The notes beneath the pieces are model-generated. The model was not told where the DNA came from. It made no database searches and saw only the letters and a list, made by a program, of their open reading frames with translations. DNA of 49,140 nt from a virus, in the IMG/VR virus record IMGVR_UViG_3300007542_000034, positions 1-49,140 of that record, one strand, 5' to 3'. Below are positions 15,921-25,207 of this stretch, in pieces; positions within the stretch are counted from its first letter, which is position 1, and each line of letters opens with the position of its first letter. Made by a program: the position numbers and the translations under genes.

Positions 15921-17441
15921 ATGGCAACAATTTCAACAGCCGTTGGACTTGAAAGATTATCAAGGGTAAGCGGTTACAAAATTAAAAAAGGTTTTTTCAC
16001 AAATGAAACTCCAAATTTACCACAGGTAATAGCAGTGTTTGGTGAAGCTAATACAGCTAATCAAAGCGGCTTAACTACTGCTAAAGTTGAGGTTACAAGC
16101 GCACAGGAAGCAGCTGAGCTATTCGGTTATGGTTCTCCTATTCATGCGCAAATGAGAATTTTAAGACCTAAATCGGGAGATGGTGTCGGAGGTATTCCAA
16201 CTATCGTTTTCCCACAATTAACAGATGTAGCGGCAACTGCTACAGTTAGAGAGTGGACGGTTACAGGCACAGCAACTGCAAACGCAACTCATACAATAGT
16301 TGTAAATGGTCGTAGAAGTATCGATTTTCAATCTTATGATTATTCAGTAGTTATTGGAGATACACCTACAATTATAGCTGGTAAAATTAAAGATGCTGTA
16401 AATGGTGTTTTAGGTTCCCCAGTTATTGCTTCAAATGTAGCGGGTGTCTTAACCTTAACTACTAAGTGGAAAGGTGGTACAAGTGCTGAATTACATATTG
16501 CTATTGATTTTGGAAATAATGCAGCAGGTGTAAGTTATAGTGAAACAGATTCTACAGATGGAGCGGGTGCAGTTTCTTTAGCTGATAGTTTAAGCCAAAT
16601 TAGCGACGATTGGGATACTATTGTAACTAACCCTTATGGTGATGATAGATTTGCAGAATTAGAGGCTTTTAATGGCATTCCTGATAGCGACAATCCAACA
16701 GGAAGATATAACGGTTTAATATTTAAGCCTTTTGTATCCTTATTTGGAAGTACATTTAGCGACAAAGATGATTTAGCTTTGATTACTAATGATGCTGGTA
16801 GAATAGAACAAGTTACAAATGTGTTATGTCCAGCTCCAAATTCTAAAGGTTTTAGTTATGAGGCTGCTGCAAATGCTTGTTATTTATTTGCGTTAACAGC
16901 ACAAAACGAACCTCACAGAGATGTTAATAATAAATCATATCCTGATATGCCTATTCCAGTAGATGGAAATATAGGAGATATGGGAGATTATACTAATCGT
17001 GATTTCTTATTGAAAAAAGGGTGTTCAACTGTTTTATTAGAAAATGGAGCTTACAAAATTCAAGACTTTGTAACTACATATCATCCTGATGGAGAAACAC
17101 CATTACAGTATAATTACGCAAGGAATTTGAATTTAGATTGGAATGTTTCATACGGTTACAGACTTTTGGAAACAAGATTTTTAAAGGATAAAACTTTGAT
17201 TAATGATAATCAAGTAGTTGATGTAACTGGAACTATCAAACCTAAAGAATGGAAAGCTATTTGTTTTGAATATTTCGATGATTTAGCTAGAAGAGGTTTA
17301 ATTAATGATCCTGACTTTTCAAAAAACAGTTTAATTGTACAGATTTCAACTATCAATCCGAATAGATTTGAAACGTTCTTCAGATACAAAAGAACTGGTA
17401 TTGCAAGAATTGAGAGTACAGATGCAGAAGCGGGATTTTAA
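15921..17441 (+). CDS. Contractile tail sheath protein, Mu gpL-like
   Basis: This 506-residue protein forms the outer sheath. Typical sheath features are the N-terminal PQVIAVFGEA with the strand KVEVTSAQEAAELFGYGSPI, and the C-terminal domain with TLINDNQVVD, WKAICFEYFDDLARRGLI and the terminal KRTGIARIESTDAEAGF. The residue 110-220 insertion looks like a surface domain. Its presence makes the virion a myovirus. Confidence 0.92.
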   Translation: MATISTAVGLERLSRVSGYKIKKGFFTNETPNLPQVIAVFGEANTANQSGLTTAKVEVTSAQEAAELFGYGSPIHAQMRILRPKSGDGVGGIPTIVFPQLTDVAATATVREWTVTGTATANATHTIVVNGRRSIDFQSYDYSVVIGDTPTIIAGKIKDAVNGVLGSPVIASNVAGVLTLTTKWKGGTSAELHIAIDFGNNAAGVSYSETDSTDGAGAVSLADSLSQISDDWDTIVTNPYGDDRFAELEAFNGIPDSDNPTGRYNGLIFKPFVSLFGSTFSDKDDLALITNDAGRIEQVTNVLCPAPNSKGFSYEAAANACYLFALTAQNEPHRDVNNKSYPDMPIPVDGNIGDMGDYTNRDFLLKKGCSTVLLENGAYKIQDFVTTYHPDGETPLQYNYARNLNLDWNVSYGYRLLETRFLKDKTLINDNQVVDVTGTIKPKEWKAICFEYFDDLARRGLINDPDFSKNSLIVQISTINPNRFETFFRYKRTGIARIESTDAEAGF

Positions 17442-17461
17442 CAATTTAAAAATATAAAGAT

Positions 17462-17875
17462 ATGGCATCAAGATTTTTAGCGGGTGATGTTTTCGAGGTT
17501 GTATGTCAACACCCGACATTAGGAGAATTCAGATTTCAACCAAAAGCAAATGAAAGTTGTACTTATGACATTGGAGGTGTAAGAGCCAATGATGACGCTT
17601 CACAGATTACAGGAGGTGGACAAGCAATATATCAAATGAATAGGGTTAGACCTAGTTTTGAATTACCTATTGCAGTTGATACTTCAACAGGGCTTGAAAC
17701 TACTAACTTAGTTTCTTTGTCTGCTGATGTAGATGAGGGAACTTGGACAATTGGACTTAATTCAGGGGCAATTTACAAGATGAAAGGTCGACCAGTAGGA
17801 GATTTGCAAGTTGATACAAATGCAGCAACCATGACATTAAAGGTTTCTGGAAGTGGTAAAATGGAATTATTATAA
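17462..17875 (+). CDS. Tail tube protein, Mu gpM-like
   Basis: This 137-residue protein follows the sheath as in Mu and P2-type tails. The sequence is beta-rich with the pattern RFLAGDVFEVVCQHPTLGEF and RGV-like turn regions seen in tube proteins. A terminator hairpin follows after three bases, which would favour abundant expression of sheath and tube. Confidence 0.82.
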   Translation: MASRFLAGDVFEVVCQHPTLGEFRFQPKANESCTYDIGGVRANDDASQITGGGQAIYQMNRVRPSFELPIAVDTSTGLETTNLVSLSADVDEGTWTIGLNSGAIYKMKGRPVGDLQVDTNAATMTLKVSGSGKMELL

Positions 17876-17878
17876 AAC

Positions 17879-17906
17879 ATTCCCTCAATTAATTTTGGGG
17901 GAATTT
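17879..17906 (+). terminator. Partial terminator after the tube gene
   Basis: ATTCCCTCAA pairs with TTGGGGGAAT (10 pairs, one G-U) around the loop TTAATT. Only a few T follow, so it probably reduces rather than stops transcription into the chaperone and tape measure genes. Confidence 0.55.
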
Positions 17907-17932
17907 TAAAGTTTAAATTAAAAAAAGAAAAA

Positions 17933-18397
17933 ATGAAAAAAATAAGCACAGAATTAGCAATAAAAGAATTAGCTGAATATTTATCTAACTTTTCAGATGA
18001 ATTTGAAGAGTATAAAGTAAAGGATGAAAACGATATTGAAATTGATGAGGTTAAGCCTAATTTAGTTATTAAAATAAAAGATGAATACAAAAAAACATTA
18101 AGAGCTTTATCTGATGGTAGATTAACATTTGATAATGATTTAAAGCCTATTTATCAGTTAATTAGTCCTATTAATGTTGGTACTGAATTTGAATTAAACA
18201 CTATTACTTTTAAGACTAGAATATTACCAACAGTAGGCGCTAATTTAGCAAGGGGAGTTGATTTAAAAAACGATGCATCAACATATTCTTTAGTTGTTAT
18301 TTGTCATATTATTGGACTCGCTTCTAAAAATGAACTTGATAAATTAAATAAAAGAGATTATGAACTTGCTAGAGAATTAGCAATGGTTTTTATCTAA
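17933..18397 (+). CDS. Tail assembly chaperone (gpG-like)
   Basis: This 154-residue, Lys/Glu-rich protein lies between tube and tape measure, the fixed place of tail assembly chaperones. It ends RELAMVFI at 18397. A second reading frame continues from the run of five T at 18387-18391 to 18564, so a longer fused product is expected, as in lambda G/GT and Mu gp41. Confidence 0.7.
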   Translation: MKKISTELAIKELAEYLSNFSDEFEEYKVKDENDIEIDEVKPNLVIKIKDEYKKTLRALSDGRLTFDNDLKPIYQLISPINVGTEFELNTITFKTRILPTVGANLARGVDLKNDASTYSLVVICHIIGLASKNELDKLNKRDYELARELAMVFI

Positions 18398-18564
18398 GGT
18401 GGCATATTTTAGACATTGACAACATAATTAAGAGTGTTGTTAGACAATATAAATGGTCACCTGAAGTAATTAAGAAAATGTATTGTGATGATTTCGATTT
18501 TGAAGGTTTAGTTTATTGGTACAACGATGCTAAAGAAATATCGGATTCAATGACAAAAAAATAA
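18391..18564 (+). CDS. -1 frameshift extension of the tail chaperone (T part)
   Basis: If the Phe codon in GGTTTTTAT (18385-18393) slips back one base, reading continues YLRWHILDIDNIIKSVVRQY for 57 residues to the TAA at 18562-18564. The product has the W-x-P-E-x-I and DFDFEGLVYWYN features common in T domains that bind the tape measure. There is no good start codon of its own, which supports a programmed shift. The heptamer is not a perfect X-XXY-YYZ. Confidence 0.6.
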   Translation, partial: YLRWHILDIDNIIKSVVRQYKWSPEVIKKMYCDDFDFEGLVYWYNDAKEISDSMTKK

Positions 18565-18568
18565 CCTT

Positions 18569-18608
18569 AACCCCTTAACTTATAATCCTTATAATTAAGG
18601 GGTTTTTT
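18569..18608 (+). terminator. Strong terminator before the tape measure gene
   Basis: AACCCCTTAA pairs with TTAAGGGGTT, continued inside by TTATAA with TTATAA around TCC with a single bulged C, then six T. This is one of the strongest hairpins in the window. Confidence 0.85.
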
Positions 18609-18622
18609 AATAAAAAAAGTAT

Positions 18623-20536
18623 ATGGCAACAATGAGAATTCCAACGGAATTTACAGCAATTGATAAGTTTACATCGGTTATTAGTAAAATGACTGATTCA
18701 ACTAATAAGTTTAGCAATACTACTACTGCATCTATTGACAGATTCAATAAAAAAGCTAATAAAGTAGCTGGAAATATGGCAATTGCTGGTAGTGCTATTG
18801 TTGGAGGTTTTGGTTTAGCTGTTAATTCTGCTTCTGAATTTGAAACTAAGATGTCTAATGTTAGTACATTGATAGATACTAATGTTGAAGACATGGATAA
18901 GATGGGAAAAGATGTTTTAAAGCTTGCAAAAGTCCTGCCAGTACCAATAGATGAGCTTACAAGTTCGCTTTATGATATTCGTTCAGCGGGTATTCCAGCA
19001 AAGGATGCAATGGCAGCTTTAGAAACATCAGCAAGATTAGCTAAAGCGGGTTTGTCAACAACAAGTGAGGCTACTAATATCCAAACATCAGCAATGAATG
19101 CTTTTGCAAGTGAGGGATTAAGTGCTAATGAAATAGCTAATTTGCTTTTTAAAACTGTAAAAGCTGGAAAAACTAACATGGCCGAATTATCTCAAGCTTT
19201 TGGAGCAAATGCGGCTGTTATTCAGAGTTCAGGTGTAAAGTTAGCGGATTTTCAAGCGGCAACTGCTGCATTAACTGTAACAGGAGCACCAGCAAGTCAA
19301 GCGCAAAATCAATTAAAAGCTTCAATTGTAGCACTTCAAAAGCCTACAGCAGAAATGACAAAGATTTTTCAAAAGTTAGGTGTAACAAGTGAAAAAGAAT
19401 TGATTGCAAAAGAGGGTAGTTTAGTAGGTGCTTTTGATGCGGTTAATAAAGCAGGTAAAGGCATGGGGATTAACCTTGCTAAAGCATGGTCAAGTGTTGA
19501 GGCTAGTTCTGCTGTAACTGGATTGTTAGGCGCTAATAATGCTACTTATATATCCACATTAAAAGACATGCAAAGCGGTACAGATGAACTAACTACAGCA
19601 TTTGCAAAACAGCAAGAAACAACTGCATCAAAGGTTCAATTATCTAAAAACAACATGGAAGCTTTGAGTATCACTATAGGTACTCATGTAGCTCCTATTT
19701 TAAGTACTTTAATCGATGTTGTAACTCCATTAATTACAGCATTTACAGAATGGGCTAGTAATAACCAAGGAGTAATTAAAACAATTGCAAAAGTAGGTAT
19801 AGGATTACTTGCATTGAGTGGCATTATTAAAGGTGTTACAATTGCAACATCAATTTACAAAAATGGTTTAATTGCTTATAATTTTGTTCAAGGATTAGTT
19901 GCATTTAGTACTGGTGCTTCAAGTGTTAGTATTAATGCTCAAAAAGGTTATATGTTCGCTGCATCAGTTGCAACAAAAGCAATGACAGCATCACAATGGC
20001 TTTTAAATGCAGCAATGACAGCAAATCCAATAGGATTAATTATAGTAGGTGTAGTGGCTTTAATTGCGTTGGTAGCTGTTATAATTAATAAATGGAACGA
20101 ATGGGGCGCTGCTTTGAGTATATTTTTAGGTCCATTGGGTTTAATTATTTCAATTATACAATCATTCCGTACACATTGGGATAGTGTGGTGCAAGCTTTT
20201 CAAACTGATGGTATTTTAGGCGGGTTAAAAAGAATAGGTTTAGTTTTATTAGATGCTATTTTAATGCCAGTTCAACAGTTATTAGAGTTATTAGCTAAGA
20301 TTCCAGGTTTAGGAGATTTGGCAACTGCTGGGGCGGCTAAAATTGGAGAATTAAGACAAAGTTTAGAGTTAGTTCCCGCACCTGAAACTAAACAAGCTCA
20401 AAACATACAAAATTCAAGTATTAATGGAAATATTGGTATTAATGTAAGTGCTGATAAAGGATCAAGCGCAAGTGTAGATAGTAGTTTTTCTGGTGGAATT
20501 ATGCCAAATGTAACAAGCACGCAAGGTGCATTTTAA
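18623..20536 (+). CDS. Tail tape measure protein
   Basis: This 637-residue protein sets tail length. Residues 60-330 show the Ala/Ser/Gly/Thr-rich TP901 tape measure pattern (EFETKMSNVSTLIDT, DELTSSLYDIRSAGIPAKDA, SGVKLADFQAATAALTVTGA). Hydrophobic stretches at about 385-420, 470-490 and 500-515 may enter the membrane during DNA ejection. At roughly 0.15 nm per residue, a general rule for helical tape measures, the tail would be near 95 nm. Confidence 0.9.
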   Translation: MATMRIPTEFTAIDKFTSVISKMTDSTNKFSNTTTASIDRFNKKANKVAGNMAIAGSAIVGGFGLAVNSASEFETKMSNVSTLIDTNVEDMDKMGKDVLKLAKVLPVPIDELTSSLYDIRSAGIPAKDAMAALETSARLAKAGLSTTSEATNIQTSAMNAFASEGLSANEIANLLFKTVKAGKTNMAELSQAFGANAAVIQSSGVKLADFQAATAALTVTGAPASQAQNQLKASIVALQKPTAEMTKIFQKLGVTSEKELIAKEGSLVGAFDAVNKAGKGMGINLAKAWSSVEASSAVTGLLGANNATYISTLKDMQSGTDELTTAFAKQQETTASKVQLSKNNMEALSITIGTHVAPILSTLIDVVTPLITAFTEWASNNQGVIKTIAKVGIGLLALSGIIKGVTIATSIYKNGLIAYNFVQGLVAFSTGASSVSINAQKGYMFAASVATKAMTASQWLLNAAMTANPIGLIIVGVVALIALVAVIINKWNEWGAALSIFLGPLGLIISIIQSFRTHWDSVVQAFQTDGILGGLKRIGLVLLDAILMPVQQLLELLAKIPGLGDLATAGAAKIGELRQSLELVPAPETKQAQNIQNSSINGNIGINVSADKGSSASVDSSFSGGIMPNVTSTQGAF

Positions 20537-20547
20537 AATTAATAATT

Positions 20548-21027
20548 ATGTTAACAAAAGATTTATTATTATATGAGAGTGGTTCAGGTGGTCAAATAGC
20601 TATTTTAAACAACGATTTAGTATTGAATGAGGTATTATATAATCAATTCTATTTAGCGTTATTTGGTGGTAATTATGAAGCTTCTACAACTGGAAATGAA
20701 CAAAATGCAAATGGACGAAAAGACTATTGGGCAAATAGTTTAATTTTTGCAGACAATCCAGTTAAGCAGTTTAATAGTCAAACTGAAAGACTACTTGATT
20801 CTGTTGTTTTGAATAGTTCTGGTAGGTTAGAAATTGAAAGGGCAGTTAATGAAGATTTAGCCTACTTAAAAACTTTAATGAATTTCACAGTAAACGTGTC
20901 TTTTGATGGCTCAAAAAAAGTGGTTATTTTGGTTCAATTTTCAGAAAAAACACAACAAGAAGAAAAGTCATTGCAATTAGTATTTGACAATGCAAAAAAA
21001 GAATTAATAATTGAAAGAGTAATATAA
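20548..21027 (+). CDS. Baseplate protein, Mu gp46-like
   Basis: This 159-residue protein contains GRKDYWAN (about 54-61) and LLDSVVLNSSGRLEIERAVN followed by LAYLKTL, matching the GRRGWWGD / LW / tA...AL.WL layout of Mu gp46 baseplate wedge proteins. It ends at the first base of the next start (TAATG), so it is coupled to the gp47-like gene. Confidence 0.75.
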   Translation: MLTKDLLLYESGSGGQIAILNNDLVLNEVLYNQFYLALFGGNYEASTTGNEQNANGRKDYWANSLIFADNPVKQFNSQTERLLDSVVLNSSGRLEIERAVNEDLAYLKTLMNFTVNVSFDGSKKVVILVQFSEKTQQEEKSLQLVFDNAKKELIIERVI

Positions 21028-22199
21028 TGAGAAATATCCCAACTATACAGCAATTAAATGAAACAATTGCTAATGATTTAAAGAGTAAATTAAATCTAAA
21101 TGATACCGATTTAAAAACTGTTTTAAGTGCTTTTGATGTGGTTTTAAGCGCTCAATTTAAGCTTGTTTATTTGTATTTAGCAGATATTCAAAACAACATA
21201 TTCCCTGATACAGCAGATACAGAAGCTAATGGAGGTACTTTGGAGCGCTTAGGAAATATGTATATAGGTAGAAATCCAAACCCTGCTACAATTGGAGTTT
21301 TTGAAGCTAATGTAAATGGTGTAGGTGGTTCAGTTTTAAGAGCTGGTTTAACATTTAAATCAAACGAAACTGCAAAAAATGCGGGTCAGGTTTATGTTTT
21401 AGATGCTGAATATACATTAACTGGAACTTCAGATATAATTGAAATAAGGTCAATAAAAGGCGGTTTAGGTTATGATTTAGATATTGGTAATGAGCTTACA
21501 ATTACAGAGCCTGTTATAGGTGTTGAAAATACTATTTCAATTTCTAGTATTTTGGAAGAACCAAAAGCGCAAGAAGACACTGAGGATTACAGAAAAGAGG
21601 TCTTAGATAGCTTACAACTAGAGCCACAAGGCGGGAGTAAAACAGATTACAGACAATGGGCCAGCGATGCGCAAGGAGTTAGATCTGTTTATCCTTATGT
21701 TAGAAATGGTGATGCTGGTTTTGTTGATGTGTATGTAGAAGCTACTGAATTGGATAGTATTGACGGGAATGGAACACCAAGCGCTCAATTATTAATTGAT
21801 GTTTCTGAAGTTATAGAGTTTGATCCTGATGATACAAAACCATTAAATCAAAGAGGTAGGAGACCAATGCAAGCAGATGTAACTACGATAGCTATTAATT
21901 TAGTACCTGTAGATGTTCAAATAACTGGTTTAAATGATAATACTACAGCTATACAAAACGCTATAATTAACAACATGAAAACGTTTTTAAGAAGTGTAAG
22001 ACCTTATATTACTGGTGCTGATTTGGCTAGAAATAGAAATGATGTATTGTATAATCAAAGGCTTTCAAGTGTTGCAACTGATGTTTTAGATTCAGGTAAT
22101 TATTTTACTGATTTCGTTATGCAAGTTGATGGAGTAACCGAAAATAGTTACCAGTTTACTTTAGGAAATATACCATATTTAAGAAACGTAACATTTTAA
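21027..22199 (+). CDS. Baseplate J-like protein, Mu gp47-like
   Basis: This 390-residue wedge protein has the J pattern: an N-terminal helical region (IQQLNETIANDLKSKLN), TLERLGNMYIGRNPNPAT, the GFEANVNGVGGSVLRAGLTF strand region, EDTEDYRKEVLDSLQLEPQG (about 184-203, close to the conserved EsdeeyR pattern) and GSKTDYRQWASDAQGVRSVY. These parts link baseplate ring and fibres in contractile tails. Confidence 0.88.
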   Translation: MRNIPTIQQLNETIANDLKSKLNLNDTDLKTVLSAFDVVLSAQFKLVYLYLADIQNNIFPDTADTEANGGTLERLGNMYIGRNPNPATIGVFEANVNGVGGSVLRAGLTFKSNETAKNAGQVYVLDAEYTLTGTSDIIEIRSIKGGLGYDLDIGNELTITEPVIGVENTISISSILEEPKAQEDTEDYRKEVLDSLQLEPQGGSKTDYRQWASDAQGVRSVYPYVRNGDAGFVDVYVEATELDSIDGNGTPSAQLLIDVSEVIEFDPDDTKPLNQRGRRPMQADVTTIAINLVPVDVQITGLNDNTTAIQNAIINNMKTFLRSVRPYITGADLARNRNDVLYNQRLSSVATDVLDSGNYFTDFVMQVDGVTENSYQFTLGNIPYLRNVTF

Positions 22200-22208
22200 T
22201 TAAAGATT

Positions 22209-22979
22209 ATGTATCAAGTATTAGAAAACAGCACAATGCATGGAGAAAATACACCATTCGGTAATGGAACTCCTCACAGATACCCAACTAACGGAGAAAG
22301 TTTAACAGATTTATTTGCTAATTTAATAACTAAATTATATCCAACTGGAAGAGCTTTTTATATGGAGAAAAATAAGCCTTTTGATTTACTTCATCAGGCT
22401 ATAAATAGAAGCTTTATAAGAGTAATTGAAGATGCTAGATTAACAGTTGAGGGCGTTATTCCAACTAGTGACGATTTCGGATTAGATGATGCGTTGTTAT
22501 GGGAATATAGGCTTGGTTTACCAACTAATTTAAGTAATAGCTTAGAACAGCGAAAAGAGGCTATTTTGCGCAAAATGTCTTATCCAAATAACATAAAGGC
22601 AAGGCAACATCAATTATTTATTGAAAGTCAATTACAACTTGCTGGATTTGATCTCTATGTTTATGAAAATGTGGCCCCATATAAAACACCTGATGAAATA
22701 GCAACTTTAAATTTAGGCACAAGGCAGCATTCAAATGATTTACAACATGGTAACGGTATTAGTCATGGTTCTGCTAATTTTGATGTAATTGCAAATTATG
22801 CAGATGTTAATGAAGACTATTCCGTAGGCTCAAATTTATGGGCGACTTTTTTTATAGGTGGTCCAACTTTGGGAAGTATGGCCATCGTGCCACAAAATAG
22901 AAGAGTTGAATTCAAAGAGTTAGTTTTGAAATTAAAGCCAGCTCATTTAGTTGCTTTTACTTTTATTAACTTTGTTTAA
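22209..22979 (+). CDS. Baseplate protein, Mu gp48-like (DUF2313)
   Basis: This 256-residue protein has LITKLYPTGRAFYM (about 41-54), then DFGLDDALLWEYRLGLPTN and QRKEAILRKMSYPNN, the wording of the YmfQ/gp48 family that joins wedge to fibre. It lies between the gp47-like gene and the first fibre gene, as in Mu. Confidence 0.8.
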   Translation: MYQVLENSTMHGENTPFGNGTPHRYPTNGESLTDLFANLITKLYPTGRAFYMEKNKPFDLLHQAINRSFIRVIEDARLTVEGVIPTSDDFGLDDALLWEYRLGLPTNLSNSLEQRKEAILRKMSYPNNIKARQHQLFIESQLQLAGFDLYVYENVAPYKTPDEIATLNLGTRQHSNDLQHGNGISHGSANFDVIANYADVNEDYSVGSNLWATFFIGGPTLGSMAIVPQNRRVEFKELVLKLKPAHLVAFTFINFV

Positions 22980-22991
22980 AATAATTATAAT

Positions 22992-24044
22992 ATGAGAAAT
23001 AAAGGAATACAATCTAACATTGATAATTCTGATTTGGTAAATTTTCCAAATGGAAGAATTAAAAATGATGATGGGTCAGGAAATGGAACATCAGTAAACG
23101 AGCAAACTAAAGGAGATTTACATGAGTTCTTTGATAAGATGTTAAGGCTTTACGGAATTGAGCATAATAACTTACCTGAAAGTGAAGCAAATGGATATCA
23201 AACTATTGAAGCATTAAGAGCAATAGCGAGTAAGAATGATTTTATTTTAACTATTACAAGTACTACAGGTATTTTAAATGTGCCTGTTAAGCTTGGTAAA
23301 ATGCTAGATAATGAGCAAATAGTTTGTAAAGTTGCAATTGACAAAACAACTGAGACTGAAATTAAAGGAAGTGATAACAATCAATATGTAGTTACTTATG
23401 TGGGTGATTTCAAGGCTAATGAGTATGTAAGGTTAATTAAAACAGGTTCAGGAGTTATAGTTGTTCGTTTAGTTGATTTGGTTAATTTAGATACTGCAGT
23501 ATCTGAATATTTGTATTTGAAAAAAGCAAACCAAACGCAAGAAGATGCGGGAACAACTGATTTAGTAGCTACTACACCACTAACAAATAAAACTGTTTTT
23601 GGAAAACGTGTAAATGATGACACAGAAAGTGCACCTTATTTGGCTACTGCTGGACAAAATGGAATTTATCCAAAGGCTCATTTTAGTATTGTTGCTGGTT
23701 TGGGAGCTTCTCCGATTAGAAACGTAGGTTCGTTTAGTGGTTTTGATCCAGGAGTAGGAACGCCTGGAGCATTATATGCAGTAAGTGGAGATATTACAGA
23801 AGCTAAAGTATTAACGGTTGTTTCAGGTGTTACTACTGTTGAATGTACAATGTCTAATACAATGGATAGTTCTAGTTATGTAGTTGAAATACATATTGAA
23901 AGTCAAAGTACATTTACTCAGGATACAACCATTTATCCAGCATTATTTAAACCAGTTTCAACTACTAAATTTCAAGTAGCAGTTAGGGAGCCAGCGAGTT
24001 TTACTCAAAATTTAAAAATGCATTTAATCGTTAGACAATTATAA
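22992..24044 (+). CDS. Tail fibre protein A
   Basis: This 350-residue protein has an N-terminal adaptor (residues 1-75, with FPNGRIKNDDGSGNGT and the helix GDLHEFFDKMLRLYGIEHN) followed by beta-rich repeats. The adaptor is similar in layout to that of the next gene, so both fibres probably dock at the same baseplate position. The distal part is likely the receptor-binding tip. Confidence 0.65.
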   Translation: MRNKGIQSNIDNSDLVNFPNGRIKNDDGSGNGTSVNEQTKGDLHEFFDKMLRLYGIEHNNLPESEANGYQTIEALRAIASKNDFILTITSTTGILNVPVKLGKMLDNEQIVCKVAIDKTTETEIKGSDNNQYVVTYVGDFKANEYVRLIKTGSGVIVVRLVDLVNLDTAVSEYLYLKKANQTQEDAGTTDLVATTPLTNKTVFGKRVNDDTESAPYLATAGQNGIYPKAHFSIVAGLGASPIRNVGSFSGFDPGVGTPGALYAVSGDITEAKVLTVVSGVTTVECTMSNTMDSSSYVVEIHIESQSTFTQDTTIYPALFKPVSTTKFQVAVREPASFTQNLKMHLIVRQL

Positions 24045-24046
24045 TT

Positions 24047-25207
24047 ATGAAAGTATTAGGAAATTTACCAGTAGTTAAGGATTCAGATGTAAAATACCCT
24101 TTTGGTTCTGCAATTCAAAACGAAACAGATACACAAGATGGAACACCAGTCGTTCGTGAGATTTACAACGATGTTCTAATGAATATTTACAAGTTGTTAG
24201 AACTTACAGGAGCCACACCAACAGATACAGAAGATAATGATACAACGCAATATCAATTAGTAGAAGCACTAAAAAAATTGCCAAACTCTTTAAATGATAT
24301 TGAACAAACATTAACTTTAACTGGTGCTGTTTGGTCTATACCTTTTAATATTGATTTTTTGCCGAATAAATACGTATTATTTGCAAGACCTACAGATAAC
24401 TATGTGAGCGGTACTGTTTACACATTTAAGGGAAGTACAGGCACTATATATAGTTTAACTAGTCAAACTGGATTTAATGCTAGTGATGAGGTTTTAATAG
24501 TTATTGATAGTGGTACTGTTAGGGTTTATTCCTTGACATTACTAAATGACATGAATAAAACCTTTACTATTTTCGGTCAGGCTTTAGCTTTCAACGATAG
24601 CGCTACGATGCATTATCAAGAGGGCGGGAATATTTTAACTGACTATCCTAGTATTGGTAATTTAGAAAATGTTATTCGTGTTTTAGCGGGTGATGGTACA
24701 TTTACTGTAAACGACATATTTATTTTGAAAGGTAAGATTCTATGTGTTGTTTATGATCCTACAAACATCACTTATAAGTTTTATTCATTCCCAATAAATG
24801 ATTTTGCTACTGCTAGTTTGGTTACAGTTGTTAGTGGTTCTATTCCAGTTGGTACAGATAACAATCCTTATTTTTATTGTAATGGTGAAAATATTTACGT
24901 TACTAATAAAGGTGGTTCAACTGTTAATGCTTATGAATTTGAGGTATTTAGTTTTGATGAAATCGCTAATGAATTAAATTATTTTTCATTAGTTAATTTA
25001 GAAGCTACATTTTCAAGAACTACAAATGCGGTTATTAAAGGAGATAATCTTTATACCTTAATTGGGGGCGATTTTAGGCAGTTTTCTATTAGTGGTGGTA
25101 CTGTTACTAATTTAGCGACTTACAACGGTGTTATAGGTAATATTTTCAACTTCAACGGGAACGTTTATTTTAGTTCGGGTGAGGTTGCAACTAAATGGAC
25201 ATTATAA
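24047..25207 (+). CDS. Tail fibre protein B
   Basis: This 386-residue protein has an N-terminal adaptor like fibre A (YPFGSAIQNETDTQDGTPVV, then a helix ending LLELTGATPTDTEDN). The C-terminal 180 residues form a series of beta strands of the NTYNFYSFPINDF / NIYVTNKGGSTVNAYEFEVF type that look like a propeller or beta-sandwich tip. It ends in the start of the next gene (TAATG). Confidence 0.6.
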   Translation: MKVLGNLPVVKDSDVKYPFGSAIQNETDTQDGTPVVREIYNDVLMNIYKLLELTGATPTDTEDNDTTQYQLVEALKKLPNSLNDIEQTLTLTGAVWSIPFNIDFLPNKYVLFARPTDNYVSGTVYTFKGSTGTIYSLTSQTGFNASDEVLIVIDSGTVRVYSLTLLNDMNKTFTIFGQALAFNDSATMHYQEGGNILTDYPSIGNLENVIRVLAGDGTFTVNDIFILKGKILCVVYDPTNITYKFYSFPINDFATASLVTVVSGSIPVGTDNNPYFYCNGENIYVTNKGGSTVNAYEFEVFSFDEIANELNYFSLVNLEATFSRTTNAVIKGDNLYTLIGGDFRQFSISGGTVTNLATYNGVIGNIFNFNGNVYFSSGEVATKWTL

